Shown one piece after another: positions 49,901 through 55,686 of a DNA stretch of 64,000 bases; positions within the stretch are counted from its first letter, which is position 1; the number at the start of each line of letters is the position of its first letter. The notes under the pieces are model-generated. The model saw only the letters and a program-made list of their open reading frames with translations, was not told the origin of the DNA and did no database searches. Both the position numbers and the translations under genes were made by a program. The stretch is from Bacteroidia bacterium (GTDB taxonomy: Bacteria; Bacteroidota; Bacteroidia; Flavobacteriales_D; Cryomorphaceae): NCBI GenBank assembly GCA_030427905.1, contig JAUICL010000001.1, positions 248,001 to 312,000 of the forward strand, written 5' to 3'.

Positions 49901-52900
49901 TTAAAGGTTCCGTTTCCACCAGACCACTGACCACCAGTTGCAAGAGTCACACTTCCGTTTAGGTTTACAAGCGCATCATTGGCACATACTGTTTGGTCAG
50001 TGCTTGCATTGGCTGTAGGGGCAGGTGTGAACGTAACGGTCACCACATCTTCTACTGCGGCACAGTTTCCATTGCCAGTAGATGTGAGGGTAAGATCGAG
50101 CGATCCAGCTGCGATCTCAGCAGCCGTTGGATTGTAAAGAGCATTGAGCGCGTTTGCGTTCGGCACAAAAGTTCCGGCACCACCACTCCAGGTACCACCA
50201 CCAGCTACGCTAACCGAACCATTCAAACTAACCTGTGGATTATTTGAACAAACCGATATCGGAGTACCTGCTTCTACAACCGGTGCAGGTGTGAAGGTGA
50301 ATTGCACATCATCGGTAACTGGGCTACATGTACCATTGCCCGTAGTTGTAAGAGTAAGCGTTAAACTTCCCGAAGCTATTTCGGATGCTGTCGGTGAATA
50401 AACTGCATCGAGTGCATTTGCGTTTGGCGTGTAAATACCCAATCCACCAGACCATGAACCACCAGTTGCGATGGTCACACTTCCATCAAGTGTTATTTCT
50501 GAATTGTTTGCACAAAGTGTTTGGTTCACTCCAGCGTTAGCCGTTGGCGCATCTGTGAATGTAATGGTCATTTGGTCGGTAACTGGCGAACAAGTTCCAT
50601 TACCTGTTGTAGTCAACGTGAGCGTAACTGACCCGGCGAATATCTCACCAGCAGTCGGTGTGTAGATGGCATTAAGTGTTGAATTGTCTGGAGTGAAGGT
50701 TCCAGCTCCACCAGACCACTGTCCGCCAGTTGCGATGGTAACCGAACCAGCCAAAGTCGTAGCCGCATTGTTCTCACAAACCGATTGATCAATTCCGGCA
50801 TTGGCCGTTGGTGCCGGGCTGAATGTATAGGTCACATCATCAGTAACTGGATTACAAGTCCCGTTGTCAAGTGACGTCAAAGTAAGCGTAACTGTCCCAG
50901 CTGATATTTCAGCCGGTGTGGGTGTATAGGTGGCATTCAGTGTTGTAGTACTCGGACTAAAAGATCCGGCCCCTCCCGACCAGATTCCGAAGCTAGCTCC
51001 AGTGAGTGAACCGTTCAGTGAAATGTCGGCGTTGTTTTCACAAACCACTCCGTCGGCTCCTGCATTAACGACCGGTGCATCCGTAAAGGTGAAAGTCACA
51101 TCGTCAGACTCAGCCACACAGTCGCCATTACCAGTTGAAGTCAGGGTCAGAGTTACCGTTCCAGCCAAAAGCTCAGCTGTACTTGGTGTGTAGACTGCAT
51201 TCAAGGTATTGGCATCAGGGTTGAAAGTTCCAGATCCGCCCGTCCAGGTACCACCTGTTGCAACGGTCACCGATCCACCCAATGTGATATCTGCATTGTT
51301 TCGACAGTATGATTGATCACTTCCAGCATCAACTTGTGGGGCATCTGTGAAGGTCAGCACCACATCATCCGTAACAGGCGAGCAGCCACCATTTCCAGTA
51401 GTTGATAGCGTCAGTGTAACCGAGCCGTTTAATATTTCTGTAGGGCTGGGTGTATATATTGGTGAAAGCGATTGGTTGGAAGGTGAGAATGTTCCATTTC
51501 CACCGAGCCACTCTCCACCAGTAGCCAAAGTCACAGCTCCATTCAGCTGCGCATCGGCATCATTGGCACAAAGCACCTGATCTGTTCCAGCATCGGCAGT
51601 TGGTGCAGGGCCAAAAGTGATCTCAACCTGATCGGTCTCAGCCAAACAGTTACCATTACCCGTCGATGTCAATGTAAGCGTAACAGAACCAGCAGTTACT
51701 TCGGCAGCGGTTGGCGTGTATTCCGCATCAAGTGTTCCTGGAGTAGGATCGAATGTTCCGGCACCGCCACTCCATATTCCACCAGTAGCCACATCGATAA
51801 ATCCATCGAGGGTAACCACGGTGTTGTTCTCACAAGCTGCAATGTCGGCACCCGCCAACACAACTGGTGCAGGGGTATAGGTGATCACGACTTCGTCTTC
51901 TACCGGAAAACAGTTGCTCACCGATGTCAAAGTCAGGGTCACCGTTCCAGCGCTTAAGTCGGCCAAACTCGGCTCGTAAACGGCGTCGAATGTATTGGCA
52001 TCAGGGATGAATGTCCCCGTTCCGTTGGTAGTCCACTCTCCCTGAGTAGCTCCACCCGATACGTTACCCGCCAACTCCGTATCGCGGTTGGCACAGACCG
52101 TTTGGTCAGGACCGGCATCTACGATAATCTCAGCCGAGAACTCGGAGAAGTAACCGAATCGACATCCAGAAGATGAACCCCCATTGATCAATCCCATGGA
52201 GAAAACTTCTTCGGTGTTTGTAATCAAGTTGTTTACCCCTACCGGAATTTCTGTCGTATTAAATTGGATCTGCGCTCCTACCCATGCGCCGCCTGTTCCC
52301 GGTACCACATCAAAATCTGCTGGATCGATAATCGATGCATCACCGTTAAGTACGAAAGCATCTTCGTGACCTGCAGATACGAGGAGGTTTATAAAGAAGC
52401 TCTCGCTCGTACTACGAACAAAGCTAACCTGCTCTGATCCGGCACAGTTTAGCGGCGGAAGCTGAGCCATCCCCGACTCACATCCAAAACCGGATACGTG
52501 AATCAAGTAGAAATTCTTGTCACCTGTTATATAGGTCAGGTCGTTGGTGATTTGAATGGGGTAAGTTTCGGCGTTGAATAGGGTCGTTTCGAAAACGCCA
52601 TCCACAGAAATCTGCGTGTTATTGGCCGTCGCTACTACATAAACCCACTCCATGGAACCTGCATTCAGGCCACCTTTGTTTACGATATACTCGTCTCCAA
52701 CGATATCGGCAGGTACAATTTGGTCTCCAACCAAATCACGACAACCCTGCGAAGGCGGACTGATAGAGTCATCCTTAATGGATACAGCGATTGGTTTGTC
52801 AGAAACAATGATAGAACCCGTCGGATTGTTTTGCGGGTTGTTGATATCGGTAACCGATGCCGAATACGTTTCCCCTTCATTTAGGGTGATGGTAAAACTT

Positions 52901-53508
52901 TGGTAAGCGTTCTGGCCACCATCGAGATCGGAAGTTGGATAGATTAAGATGCTGGTATTGTCTTCTGTTGCGACGATATCAAAAGACGTATAGGGTGTAG
53001 GGGTATAGCTTCCATTTGGCCACAGGTTTTGCATGGGCACATAAAACTCTGTACCCAAACCGTTTGCTCCTTTCAAGGCCCAGATATCTGGGTTATTCCC
53101 TGGACTCACTTCATAAATCGCTGTGATATCGGCTGTAGAAGAAATGTGAACCCCAGTGTTCAAGACCGTATGCGTGGGGCGCGTTTCCAAATCATCTACA
53201 AAGGCAGATAGGTCAATAGTTTGAGCTCCATTGGCCGCCAAGTTTACTGTAATCGGGCTTCCACCGTTGAGCGCTCCCGGGTTAGCGGGCATATCGATGG
53301 TCACCGTAGCAGGGTTTGCCCCAGCAGCCAATCGGATATAAATCGGGGTGCTTCCGGCGTGCCCTTGAGACACCTCTGGTGGTGCAAACCAAAACTCAGT
53401 GCTTGTTTGAGCCTCGAGTTTATTTCCAAAAACTAGGGTGATAAAAAAAAGTGTCGCAATAGCCTTACCTGAGAATTTCGTAAGTGCTTGAAGTAAAGAT
53501 TTTCGCAT
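34960..53508 (-). CDS. giant secreted repeat protein (6182 residues), SprB-like, T9SS type B
   Basis: This very large predicted cell-surface or secreted protein has, in order: a signal peptide (1-34, ending LEAQ); an IgGFc-binding-like N-terminal region (about 35-460); 62 repeats of about 88 residues (462-5924); two PKD-like domains (about 5925-6093, with WRWDFGG and WAWDFGDG); and a CHU_C gliding-motility C-terminal sorting domain (last ~89 residues, LPNSFSPNGDGVNDVYY). Each repeat typically reads DAGxDxxxCANNxxxxLxG, WSGGxGTFxPNxxxLNAxYTP, GSVTLTLTSTGNGxC and usually has two Cys, so a disulfide per unit is likely. Repeats 9-45 form an ABC trimer array. It sits 2 bases before the SprF-like gene. 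A role in adhesion or gliding is inferred. Confidence 0.9.
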   Translation of the reverse strand: MRKSLLQALTKFSGKAIATLFFITLVFGNKLEAQTSTEFWFAPPEVSQGHAGSTPIYIRLAAGANPATVTIDMPANPGALNGGSPITVNLAANGAQTIDLSAFVDDLETRPTHTVLNTGVHISSTADITAIYEVSPGNNPDIWALKGANGLGTEFYVPMQNLWPNGSYTPTPYTSFDIVATEDNTSILIYPTSDLDGGQNAYQSFTITLNEGETYSASVTDINNPQNNPTGSIIVSDKPIAVSIKDDSISPPSQGCRDLVGDQIVPADIVGDEYIVNKGGLNAGSMEWVYVVATANNTQISVDGVFETTLFNAETYPIQITNDLTYITGDKNFYLIHVSGFGCESGMAQLPPLNCAGSEQVSFVRSTSESFFINLLVSAGHEDAFVLNGDASIIDPADFDVVPGTGGAWVGAQIQFNTTEIPVGVNNLITNTEEVFSMGLINGGSSSGCRFGYFSEFSAEIIVDAGPDQTVCANRDTELAGNVSGGATQGEWTTNGTGTFIPDANTFDAVYEPSLADLSAGTVTLTLTSVSNCFPVEDEVVITYTPAPVVLAGADIAACENNTVVTLDGFIDVATGGIWSGGAGTFDPTPGTLDAEYTPTAAEVTAGSVTLTLTSTGNGNCLAETDQVEITFGPAPTADAGTDQVLCANDADAQLNGAVTLATGGEWLGGNGTFSPSNQSLSPIYTPSPTEILNGSVTLTLSTTGNGGCSPVTDDVVLTFTDAPQVDAGSDQSYCRNNADITLGGSVTVATGGTWTGGSGTFNPDANTLNAVYTPSTAELLAGTVTLTLTSTGNGDCVAESDDVTFTFTDAPVVNAGADGVVCENNADISLNGSLTGASFGIWSGGAGSFSPSTTTLNATYTPTPAEISAGTVTLTLTSLDNGTCNPVTDDVTYTFSPAPTANAGIDQSVCENNAATTLAGSVTIATGGQWSGGAGTFTPDNSTLNAIYTPTAGEIFAGSVTLTLTTTGNGTCSPVTDQMTITFTDAPTANAGVNQTLCANNSEITLDGSVTIATGGSWSGGLGIYTPNANALDAVYSPTASEIASGSLTLTLTTTGNGTCSPVTDDVQFTFTPAPVVEAGTPISVCSNNPQVSLNGSVSVAGGGTWSGGAGTFVPNANALNALYNPTAAEIAAGSLDLTLTSTGNGNCAAVEDVVTVTFTPAPTANASTDQTVCANDALVNLNGSVTLATGGQWSGGNGTFNPNNTSLGASYTPSAAEISAGSVTLTLTTTGNGNCLAVDDQMTITITPAPIVEAGAGGVLCANNADINLNGSVTVASGGTWSGGSGTFTPDAATLNAVYSPSATEIANGSVTLTLTSTGNGDCAVETDNVTYTFSPAPTANAGANIVVCENNPSASLNGSVTIAGGGAWSGGAGTFTPNANALNATYTPTATEISNGSVTLTLTTTGNGSCTPVTDDVVISFTPAPTVNPGVDQTVCANDPVVNLNGSVTVATGGIWSGGGGSFSPNNTTLGAVYTPSAAEISAGSVTLTLTSTGNGTCNAVSNDMTITITPAPVVDAGTGSEVCGNNPDISLNGSVTVATGGTWSGGGGTFTPNPNTLNAVYTPTLGEIAAGTVTLTLTSTGNGDCLAVTDNVTYTFGDSPTVNAGVDQVACENNASISLSGSVTVATGGTWSGGAGTFSPNANTLNATYTPTAAELTAGSVTLTLTTTGNGNCLAESDDMTITFTDAPTANAGVDQTVCGNDAEVNLSGSVTIATGGTWSGGFGSFSPNANSLFATYTPSLGEIAAGSVTLTLTTTGNGNCTAVTDQIEITITPAPTVDAGTGGVLCENNADISLNGSVTVASGGIWSGGNGTFTPDVNTLNAVYTPSVGELSAGTVTLTLTSTGNGDCLPVADNVTYTFSPAPTVDAGANQTLCANNAEASLSGSITIAGGATWSGGAGTFSPNANSLNVTYTPTAAELSAGSVTLTLTTTGNGTCSPESDDVVLTFTPAPTANAGVDQSVCANNPNVNLTGSVTNATGGTWSGGFGTFSPNANSLFATYTPSAGEIAAGTVTLTLTTTGIGNCVAVTDDIEITITPAPTVDAGTGATFCANNADIELNGSVSVATGGSWSGGSGTFTPDANTLDAVYTPSAGEIASGTLTLTLTSTGNGNCTAVTDNVTYTFTPGPTADAGTDITVCSNNADVSLAGSVTVASGGTWSGGAGTFSPNANALNAIYTPTAAEIAAGTLTLTLTTTGNGDCNPVTDNVLITFGPSPTANAGVDETVCANNPDVDLNGQVTVATGGTWSGGNGVFTPNNTTLGAVYTPSNAEIAAGTVTLTLTTTGNGTCNAVSDDIEITITPAPVVNAGADADYCANNADITLNGSVSVATGGSWSGGSGTFTPNANTLNAVYTPSAGEIALGSITLTLTSTGNGDCAAVTDQVTFTFSPSPTVSAGADQDVCTNNAAVSLGGSVTIASGGVWSGGAGTFSPSANALNATYTPTAAEIASGSLTLTLTTTGNGSCNAESDDIEITFTPSPTANAGVDQEVCANDPEVVLAGGVTIATGGVWSGGAGSFSPNNTTLGAVYTPSVAEIAAGTVTLTLTTTGNDNCNAVSDQMEITITPSPVVDAGVGMELCANSPDISLNGSVTVATGGTWSGGGGTFTPDANTLNAVYTPTLGEISSGSVTLTLTSTGNGNCLAVTDNVTYTFGPAPTVDAGANQTLCENNADVSLSGSVTIATGGVWSGGAGTFSPNANTLNATYTPTAAELAAGSLTLTLTSTGNGNCTAVTDDIELTFTPGPTANAGVDQTVCANDPEVNLSGSVSIATGGTWSGGFGTFSPDANSLFATYTPSLGEIAAGSVTLTLTTNGNGNCNPVTDQIEITITPAPVVDAGTGADYCANNADITLNGSVSIATGGVWSGGNGTFTPDVNTLNAVYTPSAGEITAGTVTLTLTSTGNGDCLAVTDNVTYTFSPAPTIDAGVDQVLCENNSEASLSATLTGAGGVTWSGGAGTFSPSANALSPTYTPTAAELTAGSVTLTVTTTGNGNCLPESDDVELTFTPSPTANAGVDQTVCANNPNVNLTGSVTVATGGTWSGGFGTFSPNANSLFATYTPSLGEIAAGTVTLTLTTTGNGNCNAETDQIEITITPAPTVDAGTGATFCANNAEIDLNGSVTVATGGTWSGGSGSFAPNANALDAVYTPSASEISNGSVTLTLTSTGNGLCSAVTDNVTYNFTPAPTVDAGSNITLCANNADASLNGAITVASGATWGGGAGTFSPNANTLNATYTPTAAEIANGSLTLILTTTGNGDCLPESDTVDLIFTPAPTANAGIDQEVCANDPNVNLNGQVTVVSSGIWTGGNGVFNPNNTTLGAVYTPSPAEIAAGTVTLTLTTTGNGNCLAVTDQMTITISPAPVVDAGTGTEVCENNPAISLNGSVANATGGAWSGGSGTFTPNANALDAVYTPSASEIANGSITLTLTSTGNGDCLAETDNVTYTFGPAPTADAGTDQTRCANNADVTLNGSVTIATGGTWSGGLGTFTPNANALNATYTPDASEITAGTVTLTLTTTGNGDCLPTQDQMTINFTPAPTASAGSDQTVCENNAEVSLNGSVSIATGGTWSGGAGTFSPDANTLNPTYTPTAAEIAAGTVTLTLTTSGNGNCSPVSDDLVVTITPAPVVDAGVGEEVCSNNADLTLSGSVTGGTGGTWSGGSGTFTPDANTLNAVYTPSAGEIANGSVTLTLTSTGNGNCTPVTDNVTYTFGPSPTASAGVDQTLCANNADITLAGAVTVATGGTWSGGLGTFSPDANTLNAVYTPAPSEITAGTVTLTLTTTGNGDCNPESDNVTINFTPAPTASAGSDQTVCENNSLVSLNGSVTIATGGTWSGGNGIFTPDANALNPTYQPSAAEIAAGTVTLTLTTAGNGNCSPVSDDLTITIIPAPIVDAGVGFEVCSNNPNIDLGGSVTGATGGTWSGGSGTFTPDANTLDAVYTPSAGEISSGSLTLTLTSTGNGTCTAVADNVTFTFGPSTTADAGPDQVLCSNNADVSLSGSVTIATGGTWSGGLGTFAPNANSLNATYTPDPTEIAAGTVTLTLTTTGNGDCAESSDNITINFTPAPTASAGSDQTVCENNAVVSLNGSVTIATGGIWSGGTGTFTPDATVLNPTYEPSAGEIAAGTVTLTLTTTGNGTCSPVADQMTISIIDAAIVDAGAGSEYCANNADITLGGSIIGATGGTWSGGSGTFTPDANTLNAVYTPSAGEITAGTITLTLTSSGNGSCLPVNDNVTYTFGPAPTVDAGVDQTLCANNSDVALAGAVTVATGGTWSGGLGTFSPNANTLNAVYTPDQTELDAGTVTLTLTTTGNGSCTAESDDVIITFTPAPTANAGVDQTVCANNVDVNLNGGVTVATGGTWSGGSGTFSPDANTLNAVYTPSAAEIAAGTVTLTLTTTGNGNCLAVTDQMEITITPEPTVNAGPDMDVCANSATFQLSGSSQNATGVQWSGGLGTYDPSNTDPTPTYTPTLAEIVSGSVVFTLTTTNDAGCIDVSDQIEVTFTPAPTVDAGEDQTLCAATPAATLEGSFTVSGGVQWSGGNGTFSPNVLDPTAVYTPTAAEIASGSVTLTLTTTSNGDCTPVSDEVTISYDPEPTLTAGADLVACENNPTVTLEGAFTNADGVEWSGGQGFFDPSDQDPNAMYTPSNVEIANGVATLTLTTTGTGACPAISDVMVVSINPAPIVDAGADFEVCANNSDIDLSGAVQFASGGQWSGGLGTFTPSNTSLNATYSPTAAEISNGFVTLTLTSQGNGTCLPETDDITITFTPAPAADAGLDILACENNNTVQLNGSFTVAEGANWSGGAGTYNPDNTTMNAQYTPSQTELANGSVTLTLTTFGNGDCLPATDQVLITFTPAPEVEAGADYYACVDDLVAPLSGTVTGPTSQGVWTTSGTGTFIPNASDLNADYLISSADSLIGEVTLTLTSTNNGNCNAVMDEMTVFILPAGVADAGEDQTLCINNPVADLVGVIGGAATSGSWSTSGTGTFAPDVNETDVTYTPSEDDLLAGSVTLTFSVNSCNLAADDVVITYSPEPVVDAGTDITTCSDEVGALLDGSVSGASATGVWTTTNGTGTFVPSPNDLNATYQWSAADVDLQVIEIVLSATDIGNCLPVSDTLLLNVFPQGTADAGQDKFACANNPEVQLNGVLTGADIALWTTSGSGSFAPSDDVLATTYVPSEADILNGSVDITLSGVNSCNGATDMMTISFLPAPEVDAGPDQEACGFVVPFEVDGEVLYAGGGVWSTLGSGTFQNPNNLNTFYVASQNDIDQGGVSLVLTSIDMGDCFAVTDTMFIALSNGILIDAGEDQEVCVDAGQVQLFGSVENGSTTGVWSTDGTGSFIPSDSDLNAVYQFTQDDIDGGLVNITLTSTNNGICPQVEDSFELTFGTSAFVFAGDDIVVCESTSEVELSGVVSGETNTGVWTTSGDGSFIPNNTALNATYEPGPNDYANGVVDLTLTSTGSVLCNEGTSTLTLTLLGLPEADAGDDAVVCAGIEPVQLLGSISNAGGGFWTSSGSGTFNPNNTDITATYTPSEADSLLGSVTLTLTTSDNGDCEADSDQMVITFSDAVVPIAGPDQDLCEDAGVVALSGSVDGTNSYNWSTNGSGSFDPNNTDLNANYIPTQADIDAGSIQIYLNANGNVNCPAQVDSLTVNFDLLPVIDVATAIEACEVDTEVPLSANVSNADDILWTTNGSGTFTPDAVSANVTYIPSANEISIGVALLNIEATSQGVCGSIDVDVVVSFNELADVDAGFDMVACSIDGSIQLDGDVSGDGYGGEWSTTSFGTFDPDAGTLDANYQFGENDILIGGATLVLTSTNNGACPAITDTVQIEINLPPVVDAGEDDFVCETAGVVALNGNVENASSFEWSTAGDGVFLPSADEIDPEYIIGIVDGQNEGVQLTLTAQPLAGCTEVSDVVEITISNPLEAAFSYDPACVGSPVQFTDQTKVFAGEIIGWRWDFGGEISNQQNPTFVFDESGNSSVELVVQSSIGCSDTITQFVTVVEGPEASFSPSQNPAPINFEVDFDDNSTGAISWAWDFGDGVGSSGLQNPSYAYDLEGNYIVKLVVEGETGCVDSTLTTMSISGELTLPPRLPNSFSPNGDGVNDVYYVRGGPFIALDFKIYDAWGSEIFSTSDQEFGWDGSSGGKQMPVGVYVYTVVATTLEGETFDYTGRINLLR
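40245..50013 (-). repeat. higher-order tandem repeat (ABC trimers, 792-bp period) inside the giant gene
   Basis: Units 9-45 of the repeat protein follow a strict three-unit order. A: NAGVDQTVCAND, ending TITITP. B: VDAGTG..CANNADI, ending NVTYTF. C: DAG.DQ.LCANNAD.SL, ending in a TFTP-like strand. The B-unit phrase recurs at about 40789, 41583, 42377, 43167, 43965, 44753, 45541, 46337, 47125, 47917, 48709 and 49501, i.e. every 788-798 bases (3 x 88 codons). Units 36-44 share private variants (TASAGSDQTVCEN), a sign of recent local trimer copying. Units 1-8 and 46-62 are more diverged and lack the order. Confidence 0.85.
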
Positions 53509-53803
53509 GGGTCTTAACCTGTCTATTTCAATATGGAAAAGTAGAAGTTAAGCCGAGGGCATTTATTTGAATTGTTTCAATTTTTATAGACTGTTTTGTT
53601 CATAACGTGGTTTGAAAAACGTGACCTTCTTTCAAGTTCATCAAATCATCGTCGAACTAAAAATAAATCCAGTTTATTCACCACCCCCAAGATGGTAGTT
53701 CTTGAAAGTCATGGATTTGAAATCAGAACTTTTAAAAACTAATATTTCGGGTTATTCCTGTTAATTATTCGAAATATTCCCTTCCTATCCCTTTCTTACT
53801 TCT
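53509..53803. other. divergent intergenic region upstream of the giant gene and rfbD
   Basis: This AT-rich, non-coding gap separates two divergent transcription units. On the minus strand there is a near-consensus -7 box (TACTTTTC, last base differs) about 40 bases before the giant gene. No repeat, RNA gene or terminator was seen. Confidence 0.5.
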
Positions 53804-53811
53804 TACATTTG
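53804..53811 (+). promoter_or_regulatory. -7 promoter box immediately before rfbD
   Basis: TACATTTG matches TAnnTTTG and ends only 5 bases before the rfbD ATG. If used, transcription would start at or next to the ATG, giving a leaderless mRNA. No -33 element is evident. Confidence 0.4.
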
Positions 53812-53816
53812 GCGCC

Positions 53817-54671
53817 ATGATCAAAGTGCTGGTTCTAGGCAGGAATGGACAACTTGGCAATGCTTTCGAGCGCCTTCACAAAGGTGATTCATGGCAGTTT
53901 TTGAATAGACAAGATGTGGACGTATCACAGGTTGAGAATCTGGAATCTTTTCTGATGGATCTTGATTTTAACATCTTGATCAACTGCACGGCATACACAG
54001 CCGTAGATCAAGCCGAAGACGAGAAAGATCTGGCTGAAGTGGTCAATATCAAGGCCGTTGGCATCATGGCCGAGGTCTGTGCTAAGAAAGACGCCGTTCT
54101 CTTTCATTACTCCACCGACTATGTGTTTGGAAGTCGTGAGGCTAAGCCATTCAGAGAAGACATACCCACCAGCCCAGAATGCGTTTACGGTCGCACCAAG
54201 CTCGATGGTGAATTGGCCATTTTAAAGTCGGGTTGCAAGCACTTTATTATCCGAACATCATGGCTGTACGGAGCCACGGGCCACAACTTTTTGAACACCA
54301 TGTTGCGCCTGGGTTCGGATAGAGATCAGCTAAGTGTTGTTTACGATCAGGTTGGAACGCCCACGTTTGTGGATGATCTGGCGGATGCCACTTTACAAAT
54401 CATTTCACAAGACGCCGAGGGATTAAAGAGTGGAATCTATCACTTTAGCAACGAAGGCGTGGCGAGCTGGTACGATTTTGCCCTGGCCATTTTCGAAAAG
54501 GCGGGCAATGAAGTAAAGGTATCGCCCGTTACTTCGGAAGCTTTTCCTACCAAAGCGAAAAGACCAAACTATAGCGTGCTCGATAAACGCAAAATCAAAA
54601 ACGAATTTGGGCTCGTGATAGCCCCTTGGCGCGACGGATTGGATCGTTGTCTAGCCCAAAAGAAGAACTGA
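53817..54671 (+). CDS. rfbD: dTDP-4-dehydrorhamnose reductase
   Basis: RfbD (RmlD) reduces dTDP-4-keto-L-rhamnose to dTDP-L-rhamnose for surface polysaccharides. The 284-residue short-chain dehydrogenase has the nucleotide-binding GRNGQLGNAF, a YSTDYVFG strand, and the catalytic YxxxK in VYGRTKLDGE. TAYTAVDQAEDE is also typical of RmlD. It ends directly against the rfbB start (no gap). rmlA and rmlC are not in the window. The family call is strong. Confidence 0.94.
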   Translation: MIKVLVLGRNGQLGNAFERLHKGDSWQFLNRQDVDVSQVENLESFLMDLDFNILINCTAYTAVDQAEDEKDLAEVVNIKAVGIMAEVCAKKDAVLFHYSTDYVFGSREAKPFREDIPTSPECVYGRTKLDGELAILKSGCKHFIIRTSWLYGATGHNFLNTMLRLGSDRDQLSVVYDQVGTPTFVDDLADATLQIISQDAEGLKSGIYHFSNEGVASWYDFALAIFEKAGNEVKVSPVTSEAFPTKAKRPNYSVLDKRKIKNEFGLVIAPWRDGLDRCLAQKKN

Positions 54672-55685
54672 ATGGAAAAGAGAATCTTAGTAACCGGAGG
54701 AGCCGGATTTATCGGGTCGAACTTTATTGAATATCTGCTTTCTGAAGACGAGACGGCTCTCGTGATCAATCTCGATGCCATGACCTATGCAGGAAGCGAT
54801 GAAAATATGGCGAGCTTTTCAGATCACCAGCGCTATGCCTTTATAGAAGGTGACATCTGCAACCGCGAGCTAGTCGAGACTATTTTTGAAAAGCACCGCA
54901 TCAACAGTGTTATTCACTTCGCTGCTGAATCGCATGTCGACAATAGCATTTCGGGCCCCGAAGCCTTTATCCGAACCAACGTTCACGGCACATTCACCCT
55001 GCTGGATGTAGCTCGAAAAACGTGGATGGATGCTCCTTTTCAGGTAAAAGAAGGCCTGGAAAACAACAGGTTCTTGCACATCAGCACCGATGAAGTATAC
55101 GGCACCCTTGGAGCAGAAGGCCTGTTTACGGAAGAAACGCCATACGCCCCCAACAGTCCATACAGCGCGAGCAAGGCTTCGAGCGACATGATCGTGCGAA
55201 GCTATTTTCACACCTACGGGATGAACGTGGTCACCACCAATTGTTCGAACAACTACGGCCCAAATCAGCACGATGAGAAACTCATCCCGACCATTATTCG
55301 CAATGCGATCAAAGGCAATGCCATTCCGATTTACGGCGATGGATTGAATGTGCGCGATTGGCTCTATGTGCGCGATCACTGCACGGGTATTTGGACGGCT
55401 TTCTCCAAAGGAGAGTCTGGTGAAACCTACAATATTGGTGGGCTCAATGAGCGAACCAACATCTACATCGCCGAAACCATCTGCGCCCTACTCGACGAAC
55501 TTCACCCGAAGAATGGTGCTTCATACAAGGAGCAAATCACCTATGTAAAAGACCGACCGGGCCACGACAAAAGATACGCCATAGACGCTTCAAAAATCAC
55601 TAACCAACTCGGCTGGAAAGCTGACGAGAATTTTGAAACGGGCATTAAAAAAACCATCCAACACTACCTCGCTAAACACCTTTAA
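54672..55685 (+). CDS. rfbB: dTDP-glucose 4,6-dehydratase
   Basis: RfbB (RmlB) converts dTDP-glucose to dTDP-4-keto-6-deoxyglucose, the step before rhamnose epimerisation. The 337-residue protein has the NAD-binding GGAGFIGSNF, the family block HFAAESHVDNSI, the catalytic STDEVYG and YSASKASSD, and CSNNYGPNQ. It abuts rfbD upstream and lies 1 base before the phosphoglucomutase gene downstream, so all three form one operon supplying nucleotide sugars. Confidence 0.96.
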   Translation: MEKRILVTGGAGFIGSNFIEYLLSEDETALVINLDAMTYAGSDENMASFSDHQRYAFIEGDICNRELVETIFEKHRINSVIHFAAESHVDNSISGPEAFIRTNVHGTFTLLDVARKTWMDAPFQVKEGLENNRFLHISTDEVYGTLGAEGLFTEETPYAPNSPYSASKASSDMIVRSYFHTYGMNVVTTNCSNNYGPNQHDEKLIPTIIRNAIKGNAIPIYGDGLNVRDWLYVRDHCTGIWTAFSKGESGETYNIGGLNERTNIYIAETICALLDELHPKNGASYKEQITYVKDRPGHDKRYAIDASKITNQLGWKADENFETGIKKTIQHYLAKHL

Positions 55686-55686
55686 A

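Noticed and set aside
34960-53508. CRISPR array or satellite DNA suggested by the regular repeats
   Set aside because: Repeats are 264 bases, in frame without stop codons and translate to a consistent protein domain; there are no short repeats with unique spacers.
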